The notes: a model not told the origin generated them from the letters alone. 64,000 bases of DNA from an uncultured Ruminiclostridium sp. (GCA_934490165.1 CAKSTB010000001.1:62001-126000), one strand, 5' to 3'. Numbered from the stretch's first letter, positions 8,764 through 17,264 are shown. Numbers and translations are program-made.

Positions 8764-8838
8764 ATTTATAGGAATATACCCAAAAAACAGGATACATTTT
8801 CCAATCGTTCTACAAATTATATTGAAAGGGGAATACCA

Positions 8839-10095
8839 ATGAGGATAGCTCTGTTTACAGAAACATACTTACCGAGCATCAACGGTGTAGTCACCCATGT
8901 AAAAACATTAAAAGAAGGCCTTGAGGCACTCGGACATACCGTTATGGTAGTAACCGCAGACTCAAGAGTAAATAACCACGTTATAGCGGACGATGTTATG
9001 TATTGTCCGGCTGTCAAGCTCAAGAAGATATATAATTATGATATAGCTCCGCCGATAAGCAAGGAGCGCCTTGATAAGATAAAGAGCTTTGCTCCGGATA
9101 TAATCCATATCCATAACGAATTCGGTGTGGGAATTTCGGGTGTGCTGATAGCACGAACCCTCAAAGTTCCGCTTGTATACACGCTTCATACCATGTATGA
9201 CGATTATGTGTACTATGTAGCAAAGACCAAGGGTTTTGTTAAGCTTGTAACCTCGGCAAGCCACCTTTACGCAAAAATGCTCGCTTCTACAGCATCGGCA
9301 ATAACAGGTCCTTCTCCGAAGGTTTCGGAATATTTCAAGCTCTGCGGTGTCAAGAAGCCGGTTCACGTTATTCCGAACTCGGTTGAGCTTGATGTTTTCA
9401 AGCCCGAAAACGTTGATAAGAACGCCGCTCTTGAAATGAGAAGGAAATTCGGCTTCGCAGACGACGATATGGTTTACTGCTTCTGCGGACGACTCGGTAA
9501 AGAGAAGAATATAACACTTTTGCTTCAGTACTGGGCTAAGAATGTAAAGTCCGAGGATAAGATAAAGCTGTTTATTCTCGGTGACGGACCTTTGCACGAA
9601 CAGCACTGCAAAGAAGCTGAAGAATACGGCATAGCCGATATGGTAAAGTTCGCAGGAAGAGTAGAACACCCCGATTTACCCGTGTATTACGCTTGCTGTG
9701 ACGCATATATCACAGCTTCGCTTTCCGACACCTGCTCAATATCTATGCTTGAGGGTATGGCAATGCATCTGCCTGTTCTCAGCCTTAAGGACGACCTTAA
9801 TGTCGGACAGGTCAAGGACGGTGTAAACGGTTATAATTTCACCGATGCGGACAGTATGTACGAGCTTCTCAAAAAGCTCCGCGATATGCCGAAAACAGAA
9901 CTAGCCGAGTTTGGCAGACAGACAAGAGAGTCGATAAGAACATCCGGTGCCGTTCGCCTTGCAAATGACCTGCTTGATGTCTATAAAGAGGCGATGGAGG
10001 TCTATAAGAAAAAGAACAGAAAACGCAAGCTCAAAAAGCGCTATCGTGTTATCAGACACAGATATGTCAGACGCTCAAGGAATTACAAGAATTAA
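8839..10095 (+). CDS. Glycosyltransferase family 4 (diacylglycerol glucosyltransferase-like)
   Basis: This 418-residue GT-B fold retaining glycosyltransferase opens with RIALFTETYLPSINGVVTHV, the nucleotide-sugar/lipid acceptor loop seen in GT4 enzymes that glucosylate diacylglycerol. A GRLGKEKN donor-site motif lies near residue 220, and the E-x7-E-type region is SDTCSISMLEGMAM near residue 300. The C terminus is strongly basic (about 16 Lys/Arg among the last 30 residues), which suggests peripheral membrane binding. The likely role is membrane glycolipid or lipoteichoic-acid anchor synthesis; the exact substrate is inferred. A GAAAGGGG ribosome binding site precedes ATG, and the gene has its own promoter. 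Confidence 0.85.
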   Translation: MRIALFTETYLPSINGVVTHVKTLKEGLEALGHTVMVVTADSRVNNHVIADDVMYCPAVKLKKIYNYDIAPPISKERLDKIKSFAPDIIHIHNEFGVGISGVLIARTLKVPLVYTLHTMYDDYVYYVAKTKGFVKLVTSASHLYAKMLASTASAITGPSPKVSEYFKLCGVKKPVHVIPNSVELDVFKPENVDKNAALEMRRKFGFADDDMVYCFCGRLGKEKNITLLLQYWAKNVKSEDKIKLFILGDGPLHEQHCKEAEEYGIADMVKFAGRVEHPDLPVYYACCDAYITASLSDTCSISMLEGMAMHLPVLSLKDDLNVGQVKDGVNGYNFTDADSMYELLKKLRDMPKTELAEFGRQTRESIRTSGAVRLANDLLDVYKEAMEVYKKKNRKRKLKKRYRVIRHRYVRRSRNYKN

Positions 10096-10148
10096 AACAA
10101 AGTGCTCCGTGTTATCCGATATGGAGCATTGCTTTTAAGAGGTGTCAT

Positions 10149-10931
10149 ATGTCACAGATCAATATACGTTTTTTCTCGCAGTCGCTGAACCGCTATTCAT
10201 CGTTTAAAATGTACATTCCCGATGACAAGCGCAATTACGGCGGTACTTACGATAAAGAAAATATGAAAACGCTGTTTATCCTGCACGGTTATTCTCAGGA
10301 CGGCAACAATTGGATACCGGATCATATCGCGGAAAAATATAACCTTGCTGTTGTGATCCCTCACGGTGAAAATTCATTCTGGCTTGACGGCTTGTCAACG
10401 GGGCATAAGTATTGTACATATGTCGGCGATGAACTGGTGCGGTATGTGCGAAATACATTCGGACTTGCGCAGGCTGCGGAAGATACCGCAATAATGGGTT
10501 ATTCTATGGGAGGCTTCGGCGCACTTCATACTGCATTCACTTATCCCGAAACATTCGGCAAGGTATGTGCTCTGTCATCTGCACTCATCGTACATGAAAT
10601 AGCAGGTATGAAAGAGGGCGGCAGAAACGATGTGGCAAATTACGATTATTATCACGAATGCTTTGGCAACCTTGATACGGTAATTGACAGTGATAATAAC
10701 CCCGAAACGCTTATAAAGCGCCTTAACACACAAAAAAAGAAAATACCGCAGATATATATTGCTTGCGGCACAGAAGATTTTTTGCTTGATAATAACAGGC
10801 AGTTCCACACATTTCTTGAAAGAGAAAACGTACCTCACGTTTATCTTGAAAGCAAGGGCGGTCACGATATGACCTTCTGGAGCGAATATGTAGTTAAGTT
10901 CTCGGATATGATGTTTGGCAAAAAGGAATAA
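10149..10931 (+). CDS. Alpha/beta-hydrolase esterase (EstA / esterase D-like)
   Basis: The 260-residue protein resembles the S-formylglutathione hydrolase/tributyrin esterase family. It has an oxyanion-hole HGYSQDGNNW motif near residue 46, the nucleophile elbow GYSMGGFG near residue 117 and a late GGHDMTFW containing the catalytic histidine. No signal peptide is visible, so it is cytoplasmic. It lies 53 bases after the glycosyltransferase gene with an AAGAGGTG ribosome binding site. A weak hairpin (10102-10129) separates the two. Substrate unknown; a carboxylesterase acting on short acyl or acetyl-sugar esters is plausible. Confidence 0.82.
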   Translation: MSQINIRFFSQSLNRYSSFKMYIPDDKRNYGGTYDKENMKTLFILHGYSQDGNNWIPDHIAEKYNLAVVIPHGENSFWLDGLSTGHKYCTYVGDELVRYVRNTFGLAQAAEDTAIMGYSMGGFGALHTAFTYPETFGKVCALSSALIVHEIAGMKEGGRNDVANYDYYHECFGNLDTVIDSDNNPETLIKRLNTQKKKIPQIYIACGTEDFLLDNNRQFHTFLERENVPHVYLESKGGHDMTFWSEYVVKFSDMMFGKKE

Positions 10932-10934
10932 AGC

Positions 10935-10969
10935 TATACCCACAAGCGAAAATATCGTTTGTGGGTATA
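10935..10969. terminator. Bidirectional terminator between the esterase gene and spoVT
   Basis: A 15-bp stem with one G.T wobble pairs 10935-10949 with 10955-10969. It lies between two convergent genes whose stops are at 10931 and 10978. The T-rich flank is short on both sides. Confidence 0.7.
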
Positions 10970-10977
10970 ATTTGTTA

Positions 10978-11520
10978 TCAGACATCTTCCATCTGTTTTC
11001 CGAAATACATAGCCGCCGCCTCAACAAGAGCCTTTGTCTTGTCGTCAACCGTGGCGTTTTCCTTATCCGACAGCATTATTACAGCACCGTTTACATCACC
11101 GTCTGCCATTATAGGCGCGCAGGCAACAGCAAAGCGGTCAACACCCTCAATAGGGTTCATTTTAACGCCGTCAGCGGTTCGGTACAAGGATTTTCTTTGT
11201 TCGATAAGATCCTCAAGCGAGCTTGAAACTCTGCGCTCAAGCACTTCCTTTTTCTGAATGCCCGATGCCGCTATTACATGGTCGCGGTCACATATTACCG
11301 TCGGCATTCCTCCGACCTTGTAAAGGACATCTGCATATTGTCCAGCTGTACCTGAGATCTCGCCGACAGGGGAGTATTTTCTGAAAATAACCTCGCCGTC
11401 CACGCTTGTATATATTTCAAGCGGCGTGCCTTCCCTTATTCTCATTGTTCTTCTTATTTCTTTAGGTATTACGACTCTTCCGAGATCGTCAATACGTCTT
11501 ACGATTCCCGTAGCTTTCAT
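10978..11520 (-). CDS. spoVT: Stage V sporulation protein T (AbrB-family regulator)
   Basis: SpoVT is a DNA-binding regulator acting in the forespore under sigma G and influencing spore germination properties. The 180-residue protein has an N-terminal AbrB swapped-hairpin domain (about residues 1-50: TGIVRRIDDLGRVVIPKEIR) and a GAF-like domain (about 55-175), the exact architecture of SpoVT and longer than AbrB. The start has an AAAGGAATG ribosome binding site. It supports a spore-forming ancestry for the organism. The upstream region is shared with the structured element in front of tadA. Confidence 0.93.
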   Translation of the reverse strand: MKATGIVRRIDDLGRVVIPKEIRRTMRIREGTPLEIYTSVDGEVIFRKYSPVGEISGTAGQYADVLYKVGGMPTVICDRDHVIAASGIQKKEVLERRVSSSLEDLIEQRKSLYRTADGVKMNPIEGVDRFAVACAPIMADGDVNGAVIMLSDKENATVDDKTKALVEAAAMYFGKQMEDV

Positions 11521-11669
11521 TATATGACATTCCTTTCTGAAGAAACTGTTTTTGCTCTTACAAACATATTATTCCTTGCGATGTGTCAATTATTCAGAAA
11601 TTTGTCACATATTGAGTTTTCGGCTCGCCTATTCATTTCAGGCTTTTAAACACGGCTGTGCTTTTGATG

Positions 11670-11698
11670 TTGATTTTATACAGAAAATGTAGTATAAT
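11670..11698 (+). promoter_or_regulatory. Promoter reading into the cloverleaf element
   Basis: TTGATT (11670-11675) and TATAAT (11693-11698) are separated by 17 bases. Transcription would start near 11705, just before the first cloverleaf. A second TATAAT lies at 11703-11708. Confidence 0.55.
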
Positions 11699-11711
11699 AA
11701 CGTATAATAAC

Positions 11712-11783
11712 CTCAGACATAAAATCCGTCGAAAGCGGATTTTGCCGTGCCTTGCACGGCTTGCGGAAAACCGCAAGTCTGAG
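11712..11783. repeat. Cloverleaf palindrome 1 (72 nt)
   Basis: The outer stem pairs CTCAGAC (11712-11718) with GTCTGAG (11777-11783). It encloses three consecutive perfect hairpins. The first is AAAATCCG with CGGATTTT (11721-11743, 7-base loop), the second GCCGTGC with GCACGGC (11744-11760, 3-base loop) and the third TTGCGG with CCGCAA (11761-11776, 4-base loop). Only two bases are unpaired at the junction. All 28 pairs are Watson-Crick. The tRNA consensus loops (T-psi-C, D) are missing, so it is not a tRNA. Either strand could form the structure, as RNA or as a DNA four-way junction. Confidence 0.8.
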
Positions 11784-11791
11784 AACATTTT

Positions 11792-11865
11792 ACCATTAAA
11801 TCTTTTTGTCTGATGACAAAAAACGGCGTACCGCCGTGTCGGTTTACACCGACTTGATTTATGGT
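11792..11865. repeat. Cloverleaf palindrome 2 (74 nt)
   Basis: The outer arms 11792-11802 and 11856-11865 pair over 10 bp with one bulged T. Inside are three hairpins. They are TTTTTGTC/GACAAAAA (11803-11822), ACGGCG/CGCCGT (11823-11837) and GTCGGT/ACCGAC (11838-11853). It lies 8 bases after cloverleaf 1, with the same four-stem plan but an unrelated sequence. A -35/-10 pair for tadA overlaps its 3' side. Confidence 0.8.
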
Positions 11866-11870
11866 ATAAT
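11843..11870 (+). promoter_or_regulatory. Proximal promoter of tadA
   Basis: TTTACA (11843-11848) and TATAAT (11865-11870) are spaced by 16 bases. The -35 box is in the last hairpin of cloverleaf 2 and the -10 box begins at the end of its outer stem, so the structure and the promoter are mutually exclusive when single-stranded. Confidence 0.55.
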
Positions 11871-11905
11871 AAACATCGTATGATCATCTTCCGGGAGGTG
11901 TGACC

Positions 11906-12370
11906 GTGACAGCTGATGAAGAGTATATGACAATCTGCATAGAGCTTGCCAAAAAGGCGGCAGAAAACGGCGAATGCCCAGTCGGAGCTGTCGTGGTAAA
12001 CAAGGACGGAGAGATAATCGGCAGAGGCTACAATATGCGTGAAACCTTGCAGTCACCGACCGCTCACGCAGAAATACTTGCTATAGAACAAGCCGCCAAA
12101 GCACTTGGCTCATGGCGGCTTACCGATTGTACATTATATGTTACGCTTGAACCGTGCCCGATGTGTGCGGGTGCAATAATCAACTCCCGGCTTAAAAGGC
12201 TTGTGTACGGTGCATTCGATGAAAAAGGCGGGGCTTGCGCCTCGCTTATGGAGATATTCGATTATCCGTTCAATCATCGACCTATGGTAAGAAGCCGCAT
12301 ACTTATGGACGATTGCGCAAAGCTTCTCACCGATTTTTTCAAAGGATTAAGGTCACTTGATAATACCTGA
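11906..12370 (+). CDS. tadA: tRNA adenosine(34) deaminase TadA
   Basis: TadA deaminates A34 to inosine in tRNA-Arg(ACG). The zinc-site motifs are HAE (H54, E56) and PCPMC (C84, C87). GTG at 11906 is chosen as start because GGGAGG (11893-11898) is 7 bases upstream. A GTG at 11900 would overlap the ribosome binding site and ATG at 11927 would remove part of helix 1. The resulting 154 residues are normal for bacterial TadA. It is preceded by two cloverleaf palindromes. Its 3' end overlaps by 18 bases the convergent small ORF at 12353-12460. Confidence 0.92.
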   Translation: MTADEEYMTICIELAKKAAENGECPVGAVVVNKDGEIIGRGYNMRETLQSPTAHAEILAIEQAAKALGSWRLTDCTLYVTLEPCPMCAGAIINSRLKRLVYGAFDEKGGACASLMEIFDYPFNHRPMVRSRILMDDCAKLLTDFFKGLRSLDNT

Positions 12371-12460
12371 AACCGCCTTTTTGTATAACTTGTCAAGCAG
12401 TATAAAAAATCCGGTTGCTAAAGCGGCTGTTGCTATGATAACGGAAATGGCTTTTTTCAT
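12353..12460 (-). CDS. 35-residue single-span membrane peptide
   Basis: A short frame reads on the minus strand from ATG (12460) to TGA (12355-12353). AAAGGA lies 7 bases before the start, the same type of site used by other genes here. The peptide begins MKKAISVIIATAALATGFFI and ends with a Lys/Tyr-rich stretch, predicting one membrane helix (residues 5-22) with positive charges on both sides. It lies 24 bases after the XRE regulator gene, so it is probably its operon partner. Function unknown; it could be a toxin-like or regulatory membrane peptide. No homolog is recognised. Confidence 0.6.
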   Translation of the reverse strand: MKKAISVIIATAALATGFFILLDKLYKKAVSGIIK

Positions 12461-12484
12461 ATGTTGATCCTTTCGTGTCAGTGA

Positions 12485-13150
12485 TCAGTCGGCGTTTATG
12501 CGATCAAGACGCTTTTCTGCGTTTTTGATAAGGCTTAAAAGCGCTGTGCCTTGCTTATCGTATTCGGCTTCAATGGAATTTGTGGTTATCGAGGGAGCGT
12601 TTTCCGCGTCATTTGCGGCATCGGCGGCTGCACCTACTTCAAGGCATATAGCACTGTCGATAAGATGAAGAGCCGATGTCGGCGATACTCCGAAAAGGCT
12701 TTCATTGTTCTTGCTGTTAGCATTGTATGTTATTCTGAACGCTTTGTAAACAGAAAGCGTCAGCATTGAAGAAACGCTCTTGCTCAGCTTTGAAGATTTT
12801 ATCTTCTGTAAAAGAGAGAATATAACCTCTATGCTGTTGGTTATAAGCTTTTTATTAAGAGCAAGCATAATATCGCCCGATTTTGAGTCGCTCGCATTGC
12901 CGCCGTCGGGTATGTCGCTCTCTGTGATAATACCGCCGTTTGAAACGGGAGAACGACCGAGCAGATAATCGGTGGAAACATTATAATAGTCTGCCGCTTT
13001 TACAAGGAATTCAAGACCGCATTCACGCTTGCCCTTTTCGTAGTGTGACAGGAGCGCCTGAGCTATGCCCAGATCTGCGGCAACCTGTTTTTGTGTGAGC
13101 CCACGTTCTTTGCGGAGCAGGGAAAGTATCCTCGGAAAATCGGTATTCAT
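12485..13150 (-). CDS. XRE-family helix-turn-helix regulator
   Basis: The 221-residue protein has an N-terminal HTH (about residues 8-62: LRKERGLTQKQVAADLGIAQALLSHYE) of the Cro/CI type, followed by YYNVSTDYLLGRSP, where many such domains end. The C-terminal 150 residues are mostly helical and not recognised. They contain a leucine/lysine-rich region and an acidic, alanine-rich segment. It has an AGAGAGG ribosome binding site and its own promoter. A 35-residue membrane peptide follows directly. Target genes unknown. Confidence 0.85.
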   Translation of the reverse strand: MNTDFPRILSLLRKERGLTQKQVAADLGIAQALLSHYEKGKRECGLEFLVKAADYYNVSTDYLLGRSPVSNGGIITESDIPDGGNASDSKSGDIMLALNKKLITNSIEVIFSLLQKIKSSKLSKSVSSMLTLSVYKAFRITYNANSKNNESLFGVSPTSALHLIDSAICLEVGAAADAANDAENAPSITTNSIEAEYDKQGTALLSLIKNAEKRLDRINAD

Positions 13151-13189
13151 TATTTGACCTCTCTTAATCTGACAATATTCACAAAGTAT

Positions 13190-13218
13190 ATTATAGCGGA
13201 GTTATTCCCGATTGTAAA
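13190..13218 (-). promoter_or_regulatory. Promoter of the XRE regulator gene
   Basis: On the minus strand TTTACA (13218-13213) and TATAAT (13195-13190) are separated by 17 bases, about 40 bases before the start codon. Confidence 0.65.
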
Positions 13219-13332
13219 GCGTGATTTTATACAAAAAATCAAGTTGGTTTTTATGTAATAACCCCATAATAAAACAAAAATCGCCGATTTCGGCATAAAT
13301 ATCAGTAAAAACAGACCGAAAGGAAGTAAAAA

Positions 13333-13941
13333 ATGAAGAATTACAGGCTCTATCTTATCCGTCACGGAATTACTCAGGGTAACCTTGAGGGAAAATATAT
13401 CGGTACTACCGACCTGCCGCTGTGCGAGGAGGGCGAAAACGCCATTTCATCGCTTGCGGCGCTTGATGTGTATCCCAAGGTGCAGAAAGTGTATTCAAGC
13501 CCGCTTAAGCGTTGTCTTCAGACTGCCGATATCATTTATCCCGAGCGCCTTTTAAAGCGTATTGACGGAATATCCGAGATAGATTTCGGCGATTATGAGG
13601 GCAAGACGCAGGCTGAGCTACAGAGTGACGAGAAGTACCTTGAATGGCTCAAGGGCGGATATGATGCCGCCCCGCCGAACGGTGAGAGCTTCGGACATTT
13701 CACATTAAGATGTCTTGACGGGCTTGAAGAGATATTCAAGGATATGATGGCGAATGAGGTTACTTCTGCCGCAGTAATTACGCATTCGGGAGTTATTATG
13801 AATCTCCTTTCGGGATACGGTCTGCCCAAGATGAAGCCTATAGACTTTGCCTGCAACCAGGGCGAGGGATTTGAGATACAGCTCAGCACATTTCTGTGGC
13901 AGCACGGTCCTGTCTTTGAGATAGTGGGAAAATTATTCTGA
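13333..13941 (+). CDS. Histidine phosphatase family protein (phosphoglycerate mutase-like)
   Basis: This 202-residue member of the histidine phosphatase superfamily has the catalytic RHG motif (R10-H11-G12) in LYLIRHGITQGN. A second arginine lies in SSPLKRCLQTA and the second histidine in VITHSGVIM. The family includes cofactor-dependent phosphoglycerate mutases and broad phosphatases such as CobC and PhoE. The sequence does not discriminate among substrates. It lies 18 bases before tex and starts behind an AAAGGAAG ribosome binding site. Confidence 0.85.
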   Translation: MKNYRLYLIRHGITQGNLEGKYIGTTDLPLCEEGENAISSLAALDVYPKVQKVYSSPLKRCLQTADIIYPERLLKRIDGISEIDFGDYEGKTQAELQSDEKYLEWLKGGYDAAPPNGESFGHFTLRCLDGLEEIFKDMMANEVTSAAVITHSGVIMNLLSGYGLPKMKPIDFACNQGEGFEIQLSTFLWQHGPVFEIVGKLF

Positions 13942-13959
13942 TAAAAACGGAGAAAAGCA

Positions 13960-16101
13960 ATGGATATATTAAAGCAGTTAGCGGAAGAATTCAAGATAAG
14001 AAACACCCAGGTAGAGAACACCGTCAAGCTTATAGATGACGGCAACACAATACCGTTTATTTCGCGATACAGAAAAGAAGCTACAGGCGGTCTTGACGAC
14101 CAGCTTTTAAGAGAGCTCAGCGAAAGACTTACATATCTGCGCAATCTTGAAAGCAGAAAGGAAGAAGTTAAAAATCTTATCGAAAGCGGCGGTAATCTGA
14201 CCGAAAAGATCGAAGGCGACCTTGTTAGCGCCAGGACGCTAGCGGAGGTAGAAGATATCTACAGACCGTTCAAGCCCAAGCGTAAGACCAGAGCGGGCAT
14301 AGCTAAAGAAAAAGGCTTACAGCCGCTTGCGGATTTCATTCTTGCACAGACGCTCGCTTCACCGACAATAGAAGCTCAGAAATATATTGATGAAGAAAAA
14401 GGCGTTGAAACTGTTGATGATGCGATAAACGGTGCGCTTGACATAATCTCTGAAACAGTTTCGGACGATGCAGATCTGCGTAAAAAGCTGTATGCCGAGT
14501 ACGCAGGTCACGCACTCATCGTGTCCAAGGCAACCGATGAAAACGCCGAAACGGTATATAAAAATTACTACGACTACAGCGAGCTTGCGTGCAAAATACC
14601 CCCGCACAGACTTCTTGCACTTGACAGAGGCGAACGCGAAGAAGCATTAAAGGTTACGGTACAGCCGGACGAGCAGTGGGTAATGAAGCATATATACAGA
14701 GCGTATGTCAAGGCAGAAAACGACTGCGGCAGACTGGTGCGTTCCGCGTGTGACGACAGCTTCAAGCGCCTTATACACCCCTCGCTCGAAAGAAGGCTCA
14801 GAAACGAGCTTACCGAGAAAGCCTGCGACAGCAGCATACATACATTCTCCGACAATTTAAGACAGCTTCTTATGCAGCCGCCTGTCAAGAACAGCGTTGC
14901 GCTGGGCTTTGACCCCGGCTATCGGACAGGCTGTAAGGTTGCAGTAGTAGACGCGACAGGAAAAGTACTTGATACATCAGTTGTATATCCCACGCCGCCT
15001 AAGAGCGACATCGCGGGAGCGGGCAGAATAATAAAATCGCTTATAGAAAAGCACAAGGTCGATATTATCGCTATAGGAAACGGCACGGCAAGCCACGAGA
15101 GCGAAGTGTTCATAGCCGATCTGCTAAAAACGATCGACCGCAAGGTAAGCTATATGGTCGTTTCCGAAGCGGGCGCGAGCGTGTACTCGGCAAGTAAGCT
15201 TGCGGCTGAGGAATTCCCCGAGTATGACGTTTCACTGCGAAGCGCGGTATCGATCGCAAGACGACTTCAGGATCCGCTCGCAGAGCTTGTAAAGATCGAC
15301 CCCAAGGCGATCGGCGTAGGTCAGTATCAGCACGATATGCCGCCCGCAAAGCTGTCAGAGGCGCTCGGCGGAGTAGTAGAGGACAGCGTAAACAGCGTCG
15401 GGGTAGACCTTAACACCGCGTCTGTTTCACTGCTCAGCTATGTTGCAGGCATAAATTCTGCGGTTGCAAAGAACATAGTGACCTACAGAGAGGAAAACGG
15501 CGCGTTTACAAACCGCAAGGAGCTTCTTAAGGTTGCAAAGCTCGGCAAGAAAGCCTTTGAGCAATGCGCGGGATTTATGCGCATTCACGGCGGCAAGTAC
15601 CCGCTCGACAATACCTCGGTGCACCCCGAAAGCTATAAGGCGGCGGAAGCTCTGCTCGACAAGTGCGGATTTAAGCTTGCCGATGTTTCGGGCGGTATTC
15701 CGTCAATCAAGGAGCAAGTAAAAAGCATAGGCGTAAAGAAGCTGTCCGATGAGCTCGGCATAGGCGAGATGACGCTTGCTGATATAACAAACGAGCTTGC
15801 AAAGCCCGGCAGAGATCCGAGAGATGAGCTTCCCGCCCCTCTTCTCAGAACCGACATTGCCGATATTAACAGCTTAAAGCCCGGTATGATACTTGACGGT
15901 ACGGTAAGAAATGTAATAGATTTCGGCGTATTTGTCGATATCGGCGTGCATCAGGACGGACTTGTACATATCTCGCAGATATGCGATAAGTACATAAAGC
16001 ACCCGCTTGAAGCGGTAAAGGTCGGAGATATCGTAAAAGTAAAGGTGCTTGATATCGACCCCGCCAAAAAGCGTATTTCTCTTACTATGAAGGGAGTATA
16101 A
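13960..16101 (+). CDS. tex: Tex family RNA-binding transcription accessory protein
   Basis: Tex proteins bind nucleic acids and influence transcription and stress survival. The 713-residue length is typical. The N-terminal Tex helical domain is followed by a YqgF/RNase H-like domain (about residues 315-440: ALGFDPGYRTGCKVAV), helix-hairpin-helix segments (about 480-560: NTASVSLLSYVAGI) and a C-terminal S1 RNA-binding domain (about 640-710: LDGTVRNVIDFGVFVDIGVH). It follows the phosphatase by 18 bases and the YcxB-like gene begins 2 bases after its stop, so this is one operon. Confidence 0.95.
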   Translation: MDILKQLAEEFKIRNTQVENTVKLIDDGNTIPFISRYRKEATGGLDDQLLRELSERLTYLRNLESRKEEVKNLIESGGNLTEKIEGDLVSARTLAEVEDIYRPFKPKRKTRAGIAKEKGLQPLADFILAQTLASPTIEAQKYIDEEKGVETVDDAINGALDIISETVSDDADLRKKLYAEYAGHALIVSKATDENAETVYKNYYDYSELACKIPPHRLLALDRGEREEALKVTVQPDEQWVMKHIYRAYVKAENDCGRLVRSACDDSFKRLIHPSLERRLRNELTEKACDSSIHTFSDNLRQLLMQPPVKNSVALGFDPGYRTGCKVAVVDATGKVLDTSVVYPTPPKSDIAGAGRIIKSLIEKHKVDIIAIGNGTASHESEVFIADLLKTIDRKVSYMVVSEAGASVYSASKLAAEEFPEYDVSLRSAVSIARRLQDPLAELVKIDPKAIGVGQYQHDMPPAKLSEALGGVVEDSVNSVGVDLNTASVSLLSYVAGINSAVAKNIVTYREENGAFTNRKELLKVAKLGKKAFEQCAGFMRIHGGKYPLDNTSVHPESYKAAEALLDKCGFKLADVSGGIPSIKEQVKSIGVKKLSDELGIGEMTLADITNELAKPGRDPRDELPAPLLRTDIADINSLKPGMILDGTVRNVIDFGVFVDIGVHQDGLVHISQICDKYIKHPLEAVKVGDIVKVKVLDIDPAKKRISLTMKGV

Positions 16102-16102
16102 G

Positions 16103-16618
16103 ATGATAGACTCAGAATTGAAATACACCTCAGAAAATGTCGGCGAATTTGTGAAGTACAACATTTTCGGCAAGAACAAAACATCAAAGGTATATGTTAT
16201 TTGCTACCTTGTCGCTATGGGACTTATTGCGGCTGTAGGCGTTGTACTTGCTATAGTCACACAGATGTGGTGGTTTATATTCGCTACCGTGATCAGCGGA
16301 CTGCTTATAGCCGCAACTGCGCTTATACTTTCTGCAACGCTTAAAAAATACACAAAAGAGATTTTTGATGTAAACTCCAAAAACGGATATGACGCAATCG
16401 AGATAACAGCAAGCAGTATTGTGCTTAAAAACGGCGGTACAGCAAAGGCAATTGCCGAATGGACTGCCGTGGCTTCTGTTGATTTCAATAAATCAAGCGC
16501 TTATATCGTAACTCATGACGGATATCTTTTTATCATAAATGAAAATGATATCAAGGAAGGCTCACTTGACGAGCTCCGCCGGATAGCAGATGAAAAGCTG
16601 GTGAAGGCTGATGATTAA
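16103..16618 (+). CDS. YcxB-like membrane protein
   Basis: The 171-residue protein has two hydrophobic segments close together (about residues 30-50 and 53-75) joined by a short turn. A soluble domain of about 90 residues follows (YDAIEITASSIVLKNG...W...F). This is the arrangement of YcxB-like proteins (PF14317), whose function is unknown. It starts 2 bases after tex and overlaps queH by 8 bases, so it is translated as part of the phosphatase-tex-queH operon. Confidence 0.7.
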   Translation: MIDSELKYTSENVGEFVKYNIFGKNKTSKVYVICYLVAMGLIAAVGVVLAIVTQMWWFIFATVISGLLIAATALILSATLKKYTKEIFDVNSKNGYDAIEITASSIVLKNGGTAKAIAEWTAVASVDFNKSSAYIVTHDGYLFIINENDIKEGSLDELRRIADEKLVKADD

Positions 16619-17258
16619 CTATCAGCTTGAAACCGACAGGATCATAAGATCATTCGACCACGCTCCGACGCTTTTACTTCACGCGTGCTGTGCGCCGTGC
16701 AGCAGTTATGTACTGGAATATCTTGCGGAGCATTTCAACATCACGGTGTTTTTCTATAATCCGAATATAACCGAAAAGGACGAATATGAAAAGCGTAAAA
16801 ACGAGCTTAAGCGGCTGATAAGGGAAAAGCATTTCCGGTATCCCGTAAAGATGATAGACGGCGACTATTCTCCTGATCTGTTTTTTGCAATGGCGAAAGG
16901 AAAAGAGCATATCCCCGAGGGCGGCGAACGTTGCTTTTTATGTTATGAAATGCGACTGAGAGAAACCGCAAGACTTGCAAATGAGCTTGGTTTTGAGTAC
17001 TTCTGCACAACACTGACCGTCAGCCCTCATAAGAATGCCGCAAAGCTGAACGAGCTCGGCGGTAAACTGAGTGAAGAATACAACATACCATATCTCTATT
17101 CGGATTTCAAAAAGCGCAACGGATATAAGCGCTCGATAGAGCTGTCCGCCGAATACGGACTGTATCGTCAGAATTATTGCGGTTGCATATACAGCCGTAT
17201 GCAGGCTGAACGTAAAGAGAAAGAAAAAACGGAAGAAAAAAATCGCAAAATGAGCTGA
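16611..17258 (+). CDS. queH: Epoxyqueuosine reductase QueH
   Basis: QueH reduces epoxyqueuosine to queuosine in tRNA, replacing the cobalamin enzyme QueG in many anaerobes. The 215-residue protein has the diagnostic cysteine clusters: HACCAPCSSY near residue 25, RCFLCYEMR near residue 105 and NYCGCIYS near residue 190. These bind an Fe-S cluster and a second metal. The start overlaps the YcxB-like gene. The lysine/glutamate-rich tail is not conserved. No other queuosine gene is in the window. Confidence 0.9.
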   Translation: MINYQLETDRIIRSFDHAPTLLLHACCAPCSSYVLEYLAEHFNITVFFYNPNITEKDEYEKRKNELKRLIREKHFRYPVKMIDGDYSPDLFFAMAKGKEHIPEGGERCFLCYEMRLRETARLANELGFEYFCTTLTVSPHKNAAKLNELGGKLSEEYNIPYLYSDFKKRNGYKRSIELSAEYGLYRQNYCGCIYSRMQAERKEKEKTEEKNRKMS

Positions 17259-17264
17259 AAACTG

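Larger units (their letters stand above)
11705..11865 (+). ncRNA. Candidate structured RNA or leader of tadA
   Basis: If transcribed from the promoter at 11670-11698, the RNA would begin just before the two tandem cloverleafs and could continue into tadA as a roughly 200-base leader. No intrinsic terminator with a T-run separates it from tadA. Whether it is an RNA gene, a leader or only a DNA palindrome cannot be settled from the sequence. Confidence 0.35.

Noticed and set aside
11712..11865. Tandem tRNA genes or tRNA-like genes
   Set aside because: Size and four-stem plan fit roughly, but D- and T-loop consensus, spacing and anticodon-arm position do not.
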